The notes: a model not told the origin generated them from the letters alone. DNA of 64,000 nucleotides from an uncultured Eubacteriales bacterium (GCA_958352815.1 CATWQA010000009.1:1-64000); one strand, 5' to 3'. Positions 1 through 7,838 are shown, counted from the stretch's first letter. Made by a program: numbers and translations.

Positions 1-97
1 TTATTCCGATTTGCACAAAGTATGTAATGTCAATAATAAACCTAAGTTGTTGCCGGCTGTGACCCAACTTCTATGAAGTTGGGTCACAGTATTCCGA
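1..97. repeat. 94-bp element family (R5), truncated and rearranged copy
   Basis: Bases 1-56 match the minus-orientation body of the element seen complete at 50711-50804, and are cut by the window edge. They are followed by a near-perfect 15-bp-stem palindrome (CTGTGACCCAACTTC, loop TAT, then its complement) at about 58-90 and another TATTCCGATT. The palindrome equals the terminal hairpin of the family, so this may be two partial copies back to back. No coding potential. Confidence 0.7.
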
Positions 98-157
98 TTA
101 AACAATTATTATAATTTTGGAGCCTGATTTTTAGGTTTATACAAAATCAGATATATT

Positions 158-442
158 TTACTTACTATCTAAAGGGACTATAGCGAGCGTTTTCCCCAGC
201 GGAACTAACAACTTTAGAATGGTATCAAGCTGAGGGTTTGTATTTCCTTTCTCCATTCTGGCTATAACAGGCTGTTTTACTCCGCTAAGCTCCTCAAGTT
301 TCTTTTGGCTTATGCCTTTTTCCTGTCTGGCTTTTATCAACTCACCAATAAGCGCAACTCTAAGGTCACTCTCTGCTATTTCTTCCGGAGTTAAAAGAGT
401 GTCAATAAACTCTAAAGCATCATTCCCAATCGCATCATTCAT
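158..442 (-). CDS. higA: HigA-type antitoxin, XRE-family helix-turn-helix
   Basis: A 94-residue protein whose residues about 30-85 form an HTH_3/XRE domain (EKGISQKKLEELSGVKQPVI as the helix-turn-helix core, followed by the typical MEKG and PQLDTILKLL segments). In this family it neutralises the partner toxin and represses their shared promoter. It lies second in the pair: its start overlaps the toxin's end by 8 bp, the toxin-first order of HigBA systems. The pair is AT-rich and flanked by repeats, which suits a mobile module. The HigBA label rests on gene order and domains; the symbol is therefore tentative. Confidence 0.8.
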   Translation of the reverse strand: MNDAIGNDALEFIDTLLTPEEIAESDLRVALIGELIKARQEKGISQKKLEELSGVKQPVIARMEKGNTNPQLDTILKLLVPLGKTLAIVPLDSK

Positions 443-797
443 ATTTTACGCTCCTTTCTATTAGGTCTGCAAGTTCTCTTTTTGCTTTTTCAATTTCTCT
501 TAAAGGCGTTTTCTGCGTTTTCTTCATAAAGTGATGCAGCAAAACGTAACTGCCATTTATCCAACCCACAAAAAATATTCTGTCTCTTAGCGGTCTTAAC
601 TCCCATATTTCGCCGTCTAAATGCTTTATATAAGGTTCTCCTGCCTGTGTTCCGTATTCGCTCAAAACTTTAATATAATCTCTTATTTTGTTGAGCTTTA
701 TACGGCTGTCCTTATCCTTTTTCCGGGCTAATTTCGCTATGTATTCGCCTACAGGTTCATTCCCGTTTTTATCTTTGTAAAAATGTATTTTATGCAA
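435..797 (-). CDS. higB: HigB/RelE-superfamily toxin (Gp49-like)
   Basis: A 120-residue basic protein of the phage-derived Gp49-like (RelE/HigB) family. Recognisable parts are the N-terminal FYKDKNGNEPVGEYIAKL, central HLDGEIWELRPLRDRIFFVG and C-terminal VLLHHFMKKTQKTP with the usual basic tail. Family members are ribosome-dependent mRNA endonucleases. The start is TTG (complement of 795-797) preceded by a purine-rich AGGAGAGGGGG about 11 nt upstream. It is translated first and overlaps the antitoxin gene. A consensus promoter and two palindromes lie directly upstream. Function is inferred from family; the exact RNA target is not visible. Confidence 0.8.
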   Translation of the reverse strand: MHKIHFYKDKNGNEPVGEYIAKLARKKDKDSRIKLNKIRDYIKVLSEYGTQAGEPYIKHLDGEIWELRPLRDRIFFVGWINGSYVLLHHFMKKTQKTPLREIEKAKRELADLIERSVKYE

Positions 798-823
798 GGT
801 TAGCTTTCCCCCTCTCCTACTAT

Positions 824-864
824 ATTATACTTATAAGTTATTATTTTGTCAAGTACTTTTAAGT
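824..864 (-). promoter_or_regulatory. Toxin-antitoxin promoter with paired palindromic operators
   Basis: Read on the minus strand: TTGACA (847-852), 17-bp spacer, TATAAT (824-829). Two copies of an AATAATAACTTAWAAGTA unit cover it: palindromic core ACTTATAAGT at 829-838 in the promoter spacer and ACTTTTAAGT at 855-864 just upstream of -35, centres 26 bp apart. This fits autorepression by the HTH antitoxin; binding is inferred. Confidence 0.7.
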
Positions 865-894
865 TATTATTTTTTAAATATTTTATTTACATAC

Positions 895-1140
895 TTAAAG
901 CCTGTTGAGGAGAGAGGCGCCATAAGCGTAAACTCGTGAAAAATCGTTAGATTTTTCGCGAAGAGGAGGAGCAAGGCAGCGGGCGAATGTTTTTATTGTC
1001 AAAGAAAAACGTAGCTTAGCGAACTTTGCTCCGACGACCTGCCGTGTTTGCAAGCCACCCTTTTGCAAAGGCGGCAAAACTGTCTACAATGGGGTTTGGG
1101 GCGTAAGCCCCAATCGGTTTATCCGAAGGCAACAGGGTTC
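895..1140. repeat. Composite interspersed repeat (hairpin module plus R2 fragment)
   Basis: The non-coding stretch contains a hairpin of the same design as those at 7.4 and 10.2 kb (CGTGAAAAATC, loop GTTA, GATTTTTCGCG). It then has a fragment of the R2 module (GGGGTTTGGGGCGTAAGCCCC followed by AATCGGTTT and AACAGGGTT) also found at 19.0, 29.7, 30.6, 50.8, 52.5 and 61.7 kb. The small ORF crossing it has no protein-like features. Confidence 0.6.
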
Positions 1141-1170
1141 ACAAAAAGTTAAACACTTTTTCACAGAATA

Positions 1171-1295
1171 TTCACCCATAAAATTTGAAAGGTGGTATAA
1201 TGCTAAATGTAACAAGGAATTGTTACAAAGTTTAAACATAACTCCCTCCCTTTTAATTTTTTGGAACCGTCTCCCCCAAGGCGGTTCTTTTTTTT
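1171..1295 (+). ncRNA. Small RNA-like unit, copy A (anti-SD sRNA candidate)
   Basis: TATAAT at 1196-1201 (TTCACC at 1171-1176 as a weak -35) should start a transcript near 1208. The predicted RNA of about 88 nt opens with a perfect 8-bp stem TGTAACAA/TTGTTACA (1208-1215/1220-1227) closed by a GGAA (GNRA) loop. An unpaired stretch GTTTAAACATAACTCCCTCC follows, with ACTCCCTCCC at 1241-1250. A terminator with stem GAACCGTC/GGCGGTTC (1264-1271/1280-1287) and eight T's ends it. There is no ORF. CTCCCTCC is complementary to a strong Shine-Dalgarno. Two further copies exist in the window. Confidence 0.6.
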
Positions 1296-1382
1296 GCCCA
1301 AAATCAGGTGGACGAGAAAAAGAACAGTGTTCACAAACTGTTAAATACTTTTTTACAAAATCTTAATCTATAAAATATATAA

Positions 1383-1484
1383 AGTGTTATAATGGTGCTT
1401 GTAGCCAAGTTGGCTGCGGAGTTTAAACATAACTCCCTCTCTTTTTATTTTTTTTTGTGACCGCCGCATGGCGGTCATTTTTTT
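1383..1484 (+). ncRNA. Small RNA-like unit, copy B (anti-SD sRNA candidate)
   Basis: Tandem second copy about 190 bp downstream of copy A. TATAAT lies at 1388-1393 and transcription should begin near 1400. The 5' hairpin has a different sequence but is still paired: GTAGCCA/TGGCTGC (1401-1407/1411-1417). The single-stranded core GTTTAAACATAACTCCCTCT is retained (ACTCCCTCT at 1432-1440). The terminator is TGACCGCC, loop GCAT, GGCGGTCA (1458-1477) with seven T's. Stem sequence changes that keep pairing, next to an unchanged C-rich core, argue for a selected RNA. Confidence 0.6.
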
Positions 1485-1546
1485 GCCAAAACCACACTTG
1501 TCGGAATTTTATTTGTATCGGTATCATTACAATATTTATCTTTTCC

Positions 1547-1575
1547 TTGATTTATTTTATATTATATGTTACTAT
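1547..1575 (+). promoter_or_regulatory. Probable sigma-A promoter of ttcA-galU cluster
   Basis: TTGATT (1547-1552), 17-bp spacer, TACTAT (1570-1575), about 45 bp before the ttcA-like start. Good spacing, imperfect boxes. Confidence 0.45.
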
Positions 1576-1621
1576 AGAGATAGAAAAAATATTAAATTTA
1601 ATATTTTGAGGTATAGACAGT

Positions 1622-2341
1622 ATGAGGAAGATTTTAAGCCGTGTCCGCCGTGCCGTGGATGACTATTCCATGATCGAGGAGGGGGACAGAATAGCCGTGG
1701 GAGTGTCGGGGGGAAAGGACAGCCTGACCCTGCTGTGCGCTCTGGCGGAGCTGAGGCGGTTTTATCCCAAGCGTTTTGAGTTGATAGGCGTCTCTCTCGA
1801 TATGGGCTTCGAGGGCACTGATTTTTCGGGAGTGCAGGCACTCTGTAATGAGCTGGGCGTTGAGTATGTTTTGGAAAAGACCGATATTGCAGAGGTGGTT
1901 TTTGACATAAGGCAGGAGTCCAATCCTTGCTCCCTGTGCGCCAAGATGCGTCGGGGCGGGGTCAATGACGCGGCTGTTAAGAACGGCTGCAACAAGGTTG
2001 CTCTGGGGCATCATAATGAGGACGTGCTTGAGACCTTTTTCCTTTCCCTGTTTTATGAGGGCAGAATAAGGTGCTTCTCTCCGGTGACATATCTTTCCCG
2101 GCGGGACATTCATGTTATCAGACCTTTAATCTACGTTGCGGAGGGGGACATAAAGGGCTACGCCCGCAGAGCGGAGCTGCCGATTGTGTTTAACCCATGC
2201 CCTATGGACGGTAAGTCCAAGCGTCAGGATATGAAAGAGTTTATCAACGAGAAGCAGAAGCAGGACAAGTTCTTCAAGAAGAAGATAATGAACGCCATTC
2301 AAACGGATTTGCCCTCGTGGATAAGGCGGAAATCGGAATGA
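1622..2341 (+). CDS. ttcA: TtcA-family tRNA 2-thiolation enzyme (PP-loop ATPase)
   Basis: A 239-residue PP-loop ATP pyrophosphatase. The nucleotide-binding P-loop SGGKDS is at residues 29-34. A CxxC (C103, C106 in NPCSLCAKMRRG) and a further Cys (C193 in NPCPMDGKSKRQ) match the three cysteines that hold the Fe-S cluster in TtcA-type enzymes. A GHHNEDVLET segment follows. TtcA adenylates C32 of certain tRNAs and inserts sulfur. Bacterial relatives of this length include other tRNA-thiolating PP-loop proteins, so the exact modified base is inferred. The ATG follows a GAGGT at a workable distance. It is followed 39 bp later by galU on the same strand. Confidence 0.75.
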   Translation: MRKILSRVRRAVDDYSMIEEGDRIAVGVSGGKDSLTLLCALAELRRFYPKRFELIGVSLDMGFEGTDFSGVQALCNELGVEYVLEKTDIAEVVFDIRQESNPCSLCAKMRRGGVNDAAVKNGCNKVALGHHNEDVLETFFLSLFYEGRIRCFSPVTYLSRRDIHVIRPLIYVAEGDIKGYARRAELPIVFNPCPMDGKSKRQDMKEFINEKQKQDKFFKKKIMNAIQTDLPSWIRRKSE

Positions 2342-2380
2342 CATAATAATCGAAAAATAAAGAGTATAGGAGATGTGAAG

Positions 2381-3259
2381 ATGAGCAGTTTTAAGAAAGT
2401 GAGAAAAGCGGTAATCCCTGCGGCGGGCTGGGGAACAAGGTTTTTGCCCGCAACAAAAGCGATGCCGAAGGAAATGCTCCCGATTGTTGACACGCCCACA
2501 ATTCAGTACATAATCGAGGAGGCGGTAAACTCGGGAATAGAGCAGATTTGCCTTATAACAAGCCACACCAAAAAGGCAATCGAGGATCACTTTGACCGTA
2601 ATGCGGAGCTGGAAGCCCTCCTTGAAAAGGGCGGAAAGACCGAGTACTTAAAACAGATTAAGGATATTGCGGACATGGTTGAGGTTGTGGCGGTTCGCCA
2701 GAAGGAGGCAAAGGGTCTGGGACATGCCGTGCTCTGCGCCAAGGCCTTTGTAGGGGACGAGCCCTTTGCGGTTCTCTTGGGTGACGACGTGGTGTATAAC
2801 GCGGAAAAGCCCTGCCTGAAGCAGCTTATTGACGTTTATAACGAAAAGGGCGGTTCTGTCCTGGGAGTTCAGACCGTGGAGCACGAGAACATATGCAAGT
2901 ACGGCTGTGTTGACGGCGAGAAAATCGGGGACAGACTGTACACCGTGAATGACATGATTGAAAAGCCCAAGCCGGAGGAGGCGCCCACAGACGTTGGCGT
3001 TTTGGGAAGATATGTTATAACTCCGGAAATATTTGACAAGCTGGAAAACACTGCTCCCGGAGCGGGCGGTGAGATACAGCTGACCGATGCCCTAAAGGCT
3101 CTTGCCAAGGAGCAGCCTATGTTTGCCTATGACTTTGAGGGCCGCAGATATGATGTGGGCGACAGACTGGGCTTTTTGGAGGCGACAGTTGAGTACGCTC
3201 TGCGCCGCGACGATTTAAAGGAGCAGTTTAAGGCATATTTAAAAGGAATTATTGATTAA
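2381..3259 (+). CDS. galU: UTP-glucose-1-phosphate uridylyltransferase
   Basis: A 292-residue nucleotidyltransferase making UDP-glucose from UTP and glucose-1-phosphate for cell-surface glycan synthesis. Diagnostic parts are the N-terminal AAGWGTRFLPATKAMPKEML signature (about residue 14 on), IQYIIEEAVNSGI, the VLLGDDVV metal and sugar-phosphate region, and GRYVITPEIF. The ATG at 2381 is chosen over an in-frame GTG at 2375 because AGGAG (2368-2372) sits 8 nt before the ATG. An ABC-2 permease starts 2 nt after the stop, so the two are probably co-translated and linked to glycan export. Confidence 0.92.
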   Translation: MSSFKKVRKAVIPAAGWGTRFLPATKAMPKEMLPIVDTPTIQYIIEEAVNSGIEQICLITSHTKKAIEDHFDRNAELEALLEKGGKTEYLKQIKDIADMVEVVAVRQKEAKGLGHAVLCAKAFVGDEPFAVLLGDDVVYNAEKPCLKQLIDVYNEKGGSVLGVQTVEHENICKYGCVDGEKIGDRLYTVNDMIEKPKPEEAPTDVGVLGRYVITPEIFDKLENTAPGAGGEIQLTDALKALAKEQPMFAYDFEGRRYDVGDRLGFLEATVEYALRRDDLKEQFKAYLKGIID

Positions 3260-3261
3260 TC

Positions 3262-4029
3262 ATGTTCAAATTTGAGAACACCTTTGAGCTTGCAAAAAAT
3301 GATTTTAAGTCCAGGTACGCCGGGAATTTTCTCGGCGTATTTTGGGCTTTTCTCTATCCGTGTATAACAGTTGGGCTTTATTGGTTCGTGTTTCGGATAA
3401 TCTTAAAAAGCGGCGGCGAGGGGGACTCTCCGTATATACTGTGGCTGGTGTCGGCTCTGGTGCCATATCTGTTTTTTGCCGACTGCCTGGCGGGCTCCGC
3501 CTCGGCAATAACGGATTATTCCTACATGATTAAAAAGGTTAGGCTTGATGTTGCTGCCCTCCCCGCCGCCCGAATAATTTCATACCTGTTTATCCATGGG
3601 ATTTTTCTGGCGTTGCTTTTGGCGGTGGAGGTTGCTCTGGGGTACGGCTTTAAGGTGAGAGACCTGTGGCTTATTTATTATGTTGCTGCCGAGCTGGTGT
3701 TTATCGGGGCGGTAGGGTATTTGCTGGCGGCGCTGACGGTGTTTTTCAGGGATGTCAGAAATATAGCGGGGGTCTTTATCCAAATCGGGTACTGGCTGAC
3801 GCCGTTATTCTGGGATATAAATTCGGCGGGCACAGCGGTTGGGCGGCTGATAACAGTCATAAACCCGTTTTCTTATATAACCGAGGGCTTCCGCAGCGTT
3901 ATATTGGGGACGCCTATAGCCGATTCGGCGTTTAGCTCAATATACTTCTGGGGACTGACGGCGGTTTTGATTATAGTTACCGCCGCTATGTATTCAAGGC
4001 TTAAAAATAGATTTGCGGATTTTATTTAA
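3262..4029 (+). CDS. ABC-2 type polysaccharide export permease (TagG/Wzm-like)
   Basis: A 255-residue integral membrane protein with about six hydrophobic helices. The N-terminal ANDFKSRYAGNFLGVFWAFL stretch is typical of the ABC-2 permeases that export teichoic acid or O-antigen chains (TagG, Wzm, KpsM). Such permeases work as dimers with a separate ATPase (TagH/Wzt), but none is encoded in this window, so its partner must lie elsewhere. It is tightly coupled to galU, consistent with glycan export. The exported polymer cannot be read from sequence. Confidence 0.8.
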   Translation: MFKFENTFELAKNDFKSRYAGNFLGVFWAFLYPCITVGLYWFVFRIILKSGGEGDSPYILWLVSALVPYLFFADCLAGSASAITDYSYMIKKVRLDVAALPAARIISYLFIHGIFLALLLAVEVALGYGFKVRDLWLIYYVAAELVFIGAVGYLLAALTVFFRDVRNIAGVFIQIGYWLTPLFWDINSAGTAVGRLITVINPFSYITEGFRSVILGTPIADSAFSSIYFWGLTAVLIIVTAAMYSRLKNRFADFI

Positions 4030-4036
4030 ATTTGTA

Positions 4037-4213
4037 TTGACAAACCTTGGGAAATAGTATAAAATATAGGTAGGTAAAGGGGAGTAGCGGTTCTGCTTTG
4101 CGGAATGCACGGCGTCGTCAGTACGATTGGCTTGCCAATCCGTGCCGTGCTTGGATTAGACCAACAGCGAGACTTTTATTGCAGCACTGTTATGCAATAA
4201 AGGTCTTTTTTAT
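4037..4213 (+). promoter_or_regulatory. Promoter and yybP-ykoY (Mn2+) riboswitch with terminator
   Basis: TTGACA (4037-4042), 17-bp spacer, TAAAAT (4060-4065) form the promoter. The transcript then carries the yybP-ykoY hallmarks AAAGGGGAGTAGC (4076-4088), CGTCGTCAGTACGA (4113-4126) and CCAACAGCGAGAC (4161-4173), with paired helices between. The 3' part folds into an intrinsic terminator (AGACTTTTATTGCA...TGCAATAAAGGTCT and a T run, about 4171-4212). This class senses Mn2+ and turns on exporters. The downstream gene is a P-type cation ATPase, which fits transcriptional control by antitermination. Confidence 0.88.
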
Positions 4214-4264
4214 TTGCATAATACAGGCTGATTTTTTCAATAATTTATTTATGGAGGTATCCTT

Positions 4265-6847
4265 ATGAAGTATTTTGAACGGTCTGTCAAACAAGTATTT
4301 GAAGAACTGAAATCGTCTTCGGCAGGACTGAGCCCCGGTGAATCCGCCGCTCGTCTTGAGAAGAACGGACCCAACGAGATTGTCGAGGGGAAAAAGAAAA
4401 ATCTGTTTCAGGTGTTTCTGTCCCAGTTTGCCGACGTACTGGTGATAATTCTGATCATATGCGCGGGACTGTCGGCGATAACGGGGAACGGCGAGAGCAC
4501 CATAGTAATTCTGGCGGTTATAGTCATGAACAGCATAATCGGCACGGTTGAGCATTTTAAGGCGGAAAAGTCACTGGCGGCTCTTAAGGCGATGTCTGCG
4601 CCCCACGCCCGTGTAATAAGAGACGGGGTTCCATGTGAAATCCCGGCGCGTGAGGTTGTGGTCGGCGATGTTTTGGTGCTGGAGGCAGGCTCGGTTGCTC
4701 CGACGGACGGTCGTGTTATCGAGGCGGCAGGGCTTCTTGCCAATGAAAGCTCTCTCACAGGCGAGAGCGACAGCGTGCTGAAAACTGTTGAGCCGATAGC
4801 ATCCGGGGATAAGGAGCTTCCCCTGGGCGACAGAACCAACATGATATACTCAGGTTCCCTAATAACAGGTGGCAGAGGAATGATAGTCGTAACCGCTACG
4901 GGAATGGATACCGAGATAGGTAACATTGCCTCGATGATCAACACGGCGGAAAAGAAAAAGACGCCTTTGCAGAGAAGCCTTGACAGCTTCTCAAAAAAGC
5001 TGTCTGTTGTAATAATGATAATATGCGCGCTGGTAATGGCACTTTATATTATCAGGGGCGAAAAGATTTTGGACGCAATGATGTTTGCCGTGGCTCTTGC
5101 GGTTGCGGCAATACCCGAGGCGCTCAGCTCTATTGTTACCATTTCTCTTGCAATCGGAACTCAGAAAATGGCAAAGAACAATGCGGTCATACGTGATTTG
5201 AAAGCGGTTGAGGGTCTGGGCTGCGTCAGCGTTATCTGTTCCGACAAGACGGGAACTCTTACCCAAAACAAAATGACGGTTCGGGAACTGTACACAGACG
5301 GCGCAAGTGTTTCGGTGAAGCGCGGAGAGCAGGAGGAGAGCGTTTTGGCGCTGCCCATGCTGCTGTGTAACGACGCGGTGTTCGGCGACGACGGCGCTCT
5401 GCTGGGCGACCCTACGGAAACGGCCTTGATAGAACACTTCGGCGAGGAAATGTGCTCACGCGTGCGCGGTGAGTATCCCCGTATTGACGAAATTCCCTTT
5501 GACAGCGACAGAAAGCTGATGAGCACTGTCCACCGCATAAACGGCCAAGTTACTATGCTGACAAAGGGCGCGGTTGACGTTATGCTTGACAGGATTACTC
5601 AGATTGAGGAAAACGGCGTTGTTCGCCCCATAACCGAGGCGGACAGAAAAAAGATTATCACAATGAACGTGGAATATTCCGAGCGGGGAATGAGAGTTCT
5701 GTGCTTCGGAAAGAAGGCGGCGGAGGATAAGATTGACGTTGAGGACGAGAGAGATTACATCTTCATGGGTCTCTGCGCAATGACCGACCCGCCTCGCGAG
5801 GAGAGCAAGGGAGCCGTTGAGGACTGTAAAAGAGCGGGCATAAAGCCCATAATGATAACAGGCGATCATAAGATGACCGCCATAGCAATCGCCCGTGAAG
5901 TTGGGATTTTCAATGACGGAGACCTGGCTTTGGACGGAGCGGAGCTGGAGATGGTAAGCGACGAGGAGCTGACAAAAATGTTGCCCAAAATCAGCGTGTA
6001 TGCCAGGGTGAACCCTGCCCACAAAATTAGAATAGTAACTCTGTGGCAGAAGCTGGGGCATATTGTGGCAATGACAGGCGACGGGGTCAACGATGCGCCT
6101 GCTTTGAAAAAGGCTGATGTAGGCGTTGCCATGGGTATAACGGGAACCGAGGTCAGCAAGGATGCGGCGTCAATGATTTTGACAGACGATAACTTTGCCA
6201 CGATTATTAAGTCGGTTGCCCGAGGCAGAAGTATTTATACAAATATAAAGAACAGTATAAAATTCCTTTTAACAGGAAACCTTGCGGGAATAATCGCAGT
6301 GCTGTATAACGTGATTATGGGATTGGCGGCTCCCTTTACGGCGGTTCAGCTGCTGTTTATAAATCTGCTGACCGACTCTCTGCCGGCTATTGCTATAAGC
6401 ATGGAGAACGAGGATAAAAACCTGCTTAACGAAAAGCCCAGAGGTATAAACGACAGTATACTGGATAAGGACATGATGATAAGCACGGGCGTTATCGGCG
6501 GACTTATATCCGTGGCTGTTATAGTGGCGTACATGACGGGACTTAAGTACGGTGCAACGGCGGCAAGCACAATGGCTTTCGGAACTCTCTGCCTTGCAAG
6601 GCTGTTTAACTGCTTCAGCTGCCGCGGCAAAAAGTCAATCGTGAAGCTGGGGCTTTTGAGCAACCCGTTCAGTATATTCGCCTTTGCGGCGGGAGTGTGC
6701 TTCTTGAGCGGTGCGCTGTTTATAAAGCCCTTAAACGGATTGTTCGGTGTAACCTCCTTAAGCGGAGCTCTCCTGGGAACCATGGTTCTTCTTGCGGCGG
6801 CGCCCACGGTTATAGTGCAGATTTATAAAGTGTTGAGAGATAAATAA
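4265..6847 (+). CDS. P2-type cation-exporting ATPase, probably Mn2+ (or Ca2+)
   Basis: An 860-residue P-type ATPase. It shows an N-terminal cation-ATPase domain (FERSVKQVFEEL), actuator motif TGES at residues 165-168, PEALSS in M4 (near 284), the phosphorylated aspartate in SDKTGTLTQ (D327), a nucleotide-binding KGAVDVML, and the hinge MTGDGVNDAPALKKADVGVA. About ten membrane helices include the usual C-terminal six. SERCA-like Ca2+ pumps usually have PEGLP at M4; the PEALSS form plus the Mn2+ riboswitch upstream points to manganese efflux. That substrate is inferred. Start ATG follows GGAGG. Confidence 0.9.
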   Translation: MKYFERSVKQVFEELKSSSAGLSPGESAARLEKNGPNEIVEGKKKNLFQVFLSQFADVLVIILIICAGLSAITGNGESTIVILAVIVMNSIIGTVEHFKAEKSLAALKAMSAPHARVIRDGVPCEIPAREVVVGDVLVLEAGSVAPTDGRVIEAAGLLANESSLTGESDSVLKTVEPIASGDKELPLGDRTNMIYSGSLITGGRGMIVVTATGMDTEIGNIASMINTAEKKKTPLQRSLDSFSKKLSVVIMIICALVMALYIIRGEKILDAMMFAVALAVAAIPEALSSIVTISLAIGTQKMAKNNAVIRDLKAVEGLGCVSVICSDKTGTLTQNKMTVRELYTDGASVSVKRGEQEESVLALPMLLCNDAVFGDDGALLGDPTETALIEHFGEEMCSRVRGEYPRIDEIPFDSDRKLMSTVHRINGQVTMLTKGAVDVMLDRITQIEENGVVRPITEADRKKIITMNVEYSERGMRVLCFGKKAAEDKIDVEDERDYIFMGLCAMTDPPREESKGAVEDCKRAGIKPIMITGDHKMTAIAIAREVGIFNDGDLALDGAELEMVSDEELTKMLPKISVYARVNPAHKIRIVTLWQKLGHIVAMTGDGVNDAPALKKADVGVAMGITGTEVSKDAASMILTDDNFATIIKSVARGRSIYTNIKNSIKFLLTGNLAGIIAVLYNVIMGLAAPFTAVQLLFINLLTDSLPAIAISMENEDKNLLNEKPRGINDSILDKDMMISTGVIGGLISVAVIVAYMTGLKYGATAASTMAFGTLCLARLFNCFSCRGKKSIVKLGLLSNPFSIFAFAAGVCFLSGALFIKPLNGLFGVTSLSGALLGTMVLLAAAPTVIVQIYKVLRDK

Positions 6848-6871
6848 GATACTGATTTTGGAGAAAACCCT

Positions 6872-7291
6872 ATGGAAGTGAAGTTTTACCGGAATTTACC
6901 TAACGAGGCGGCTGAAATTCGCAGGAGTGTTTTTATGGAGGAGCAGGGCTTTCAAGATGAGTTTGACGGCGCTGATGATCGCGCTTTCCATGCGGTTGCC
7001 TTTGACGGGGATAAGCCTGTGGGAACCTGCCGCTATTTTCGAAATTACGGCTCCGAAAACTTCACAATCGGACGTATTGCGGTGTTGAAGGAATACAGAG
7101 GACAGAATATAGGCGCCCTGATGCTGAAAACGGTCGAGGAGGAGATCAAGAGAGCGGGCGGAACCAAATGCGTTCTTCACGCCCAAACCCGCGTTGAGGA
7201 GTTTTATAAAAAGCAGGGTTATAAGAGAAACGGAGAAGAGGATGAGGAGGAGGGCTGCCCCCATATTTGGATGGGTAAGACCTTGGTTTAA
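6872..7291 (+). CDS. GNAT family N-acetyltransferase
   Basis: A 139-residue single-domain GNAT. The acetyl-CoA binding segment is IGRIAVLKEYRGQNIGALML (about residues 69-88), followed by a HAQTRVEEFYKKQGYKRNG motif near the C-terminus. This resembles the ElaA/YitI-like subfamily. The substrate is unknown. It lies 24 nt after the cation ATPase with its own TTGGAGA ribosome-binding site, so it may be co-transcribed and under the same riboswitch. Confidence 0.82.
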   Translation: MEVKFYRNLPNEAAEIRRSVFMEEQGFQDEFDGADDRAFHAVAFDGDKPVGTCRYFRNYGSENFTIGRIAVLKEYRGQNIGALMLKTVEEEIKRAGGTKCVLHAQTRVEEFYKKQGYKRNGEEDEEEGCPHIWMGKTLV

Positions 7292-7299
7292 TAAAAACA

Positions 7300-7446
7300 A
7301 TGCCCCTCGTCGCAATACGCCCTTTGTGCTTGCGTTGTCTGTACGACAACGCTGCGCTTTTACGGGCGTTTGCTCCTCCATCCCGAAAAGTCTAACGACT
7401 TTTCGGGAGCCCTGCCCGCCCCGTTCCGCCGGGGCGGTTTTTATTT
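7300..7446. repeat. Hairpin repeat (R6) ending in terminator-like stem
   Basis: Shares its layout with 10085-10215: CTCGTCGCAATACGCC, a TTGCGTTGTCTGTACGACAACG hairpin, then CCCGAAAAGTC/GACTTTTCGGG. It ends in CCGCCCC...GGGGCGG and a T-rich run (about 7417-7446), which could terminate the GNAT transcript. Non-coding. Confidence 0.55.
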
Positions 7447-7564
7447 TTATAATGGTATTGGATATATGTAAATACCCTATTCGTAGGGGCGCAGCTGCGC
7501 CCGCTGACTGAATTAACAGTTCATATATTTTAGCAAGATTGACATAGACGTAGACGTACAAACA

Positions 7565-7805
7565 GTAGGGGGCGGCTTCCCAGACGCCCCGCAGACTATA
7601 CAACAGTCAACGCTATAGTGTACGGATTTTTAGTTTTATTTAAATACAAATTCCAATTAATTTGTATAATTACATTGGTTTGTAAACGGGGCGTTTGTGA
7701 CCCCACTTCTTTGAAGTTGGATGGCTCGAAGTATCCCAATTTGTACAAAGTATGTAATGTCAATAACACCCCTAAGTTGTTGCCGATTGGGAAGCCGCCC
7801 CCTAC
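7565..7805. repeat. 149-bp inverted-repeat element (R3) interrupted by 94-bp element (R5)
   Basis: The left end GTAGGGGGCGGCTTCCCAGA (7565 on) and the right end GGGAAGCCGCCCCCTAC (to 7805) are those of the R3 element at 54817-54965. About 94 bp (7695-7788) of R5 sequence, in minus orientation, sits inside the right inverted repeat between GGGGCGT and TGGGAAGCC. The total of 241 bp minus 94 is 147, almost the intact length. This is direct evidence that R5 can insert into R3. Confidence 0.75.
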
Positions 7806-7838
7806 GAATTGGTGGGTTACATATATCCAAACCTGATT

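Noticed and set aside
4077..4213. T-box leader
   Set aside because: No T-box motif or specifier loop; the conserved blocks match yybP-ykoY instead and the gene is a cation pump.
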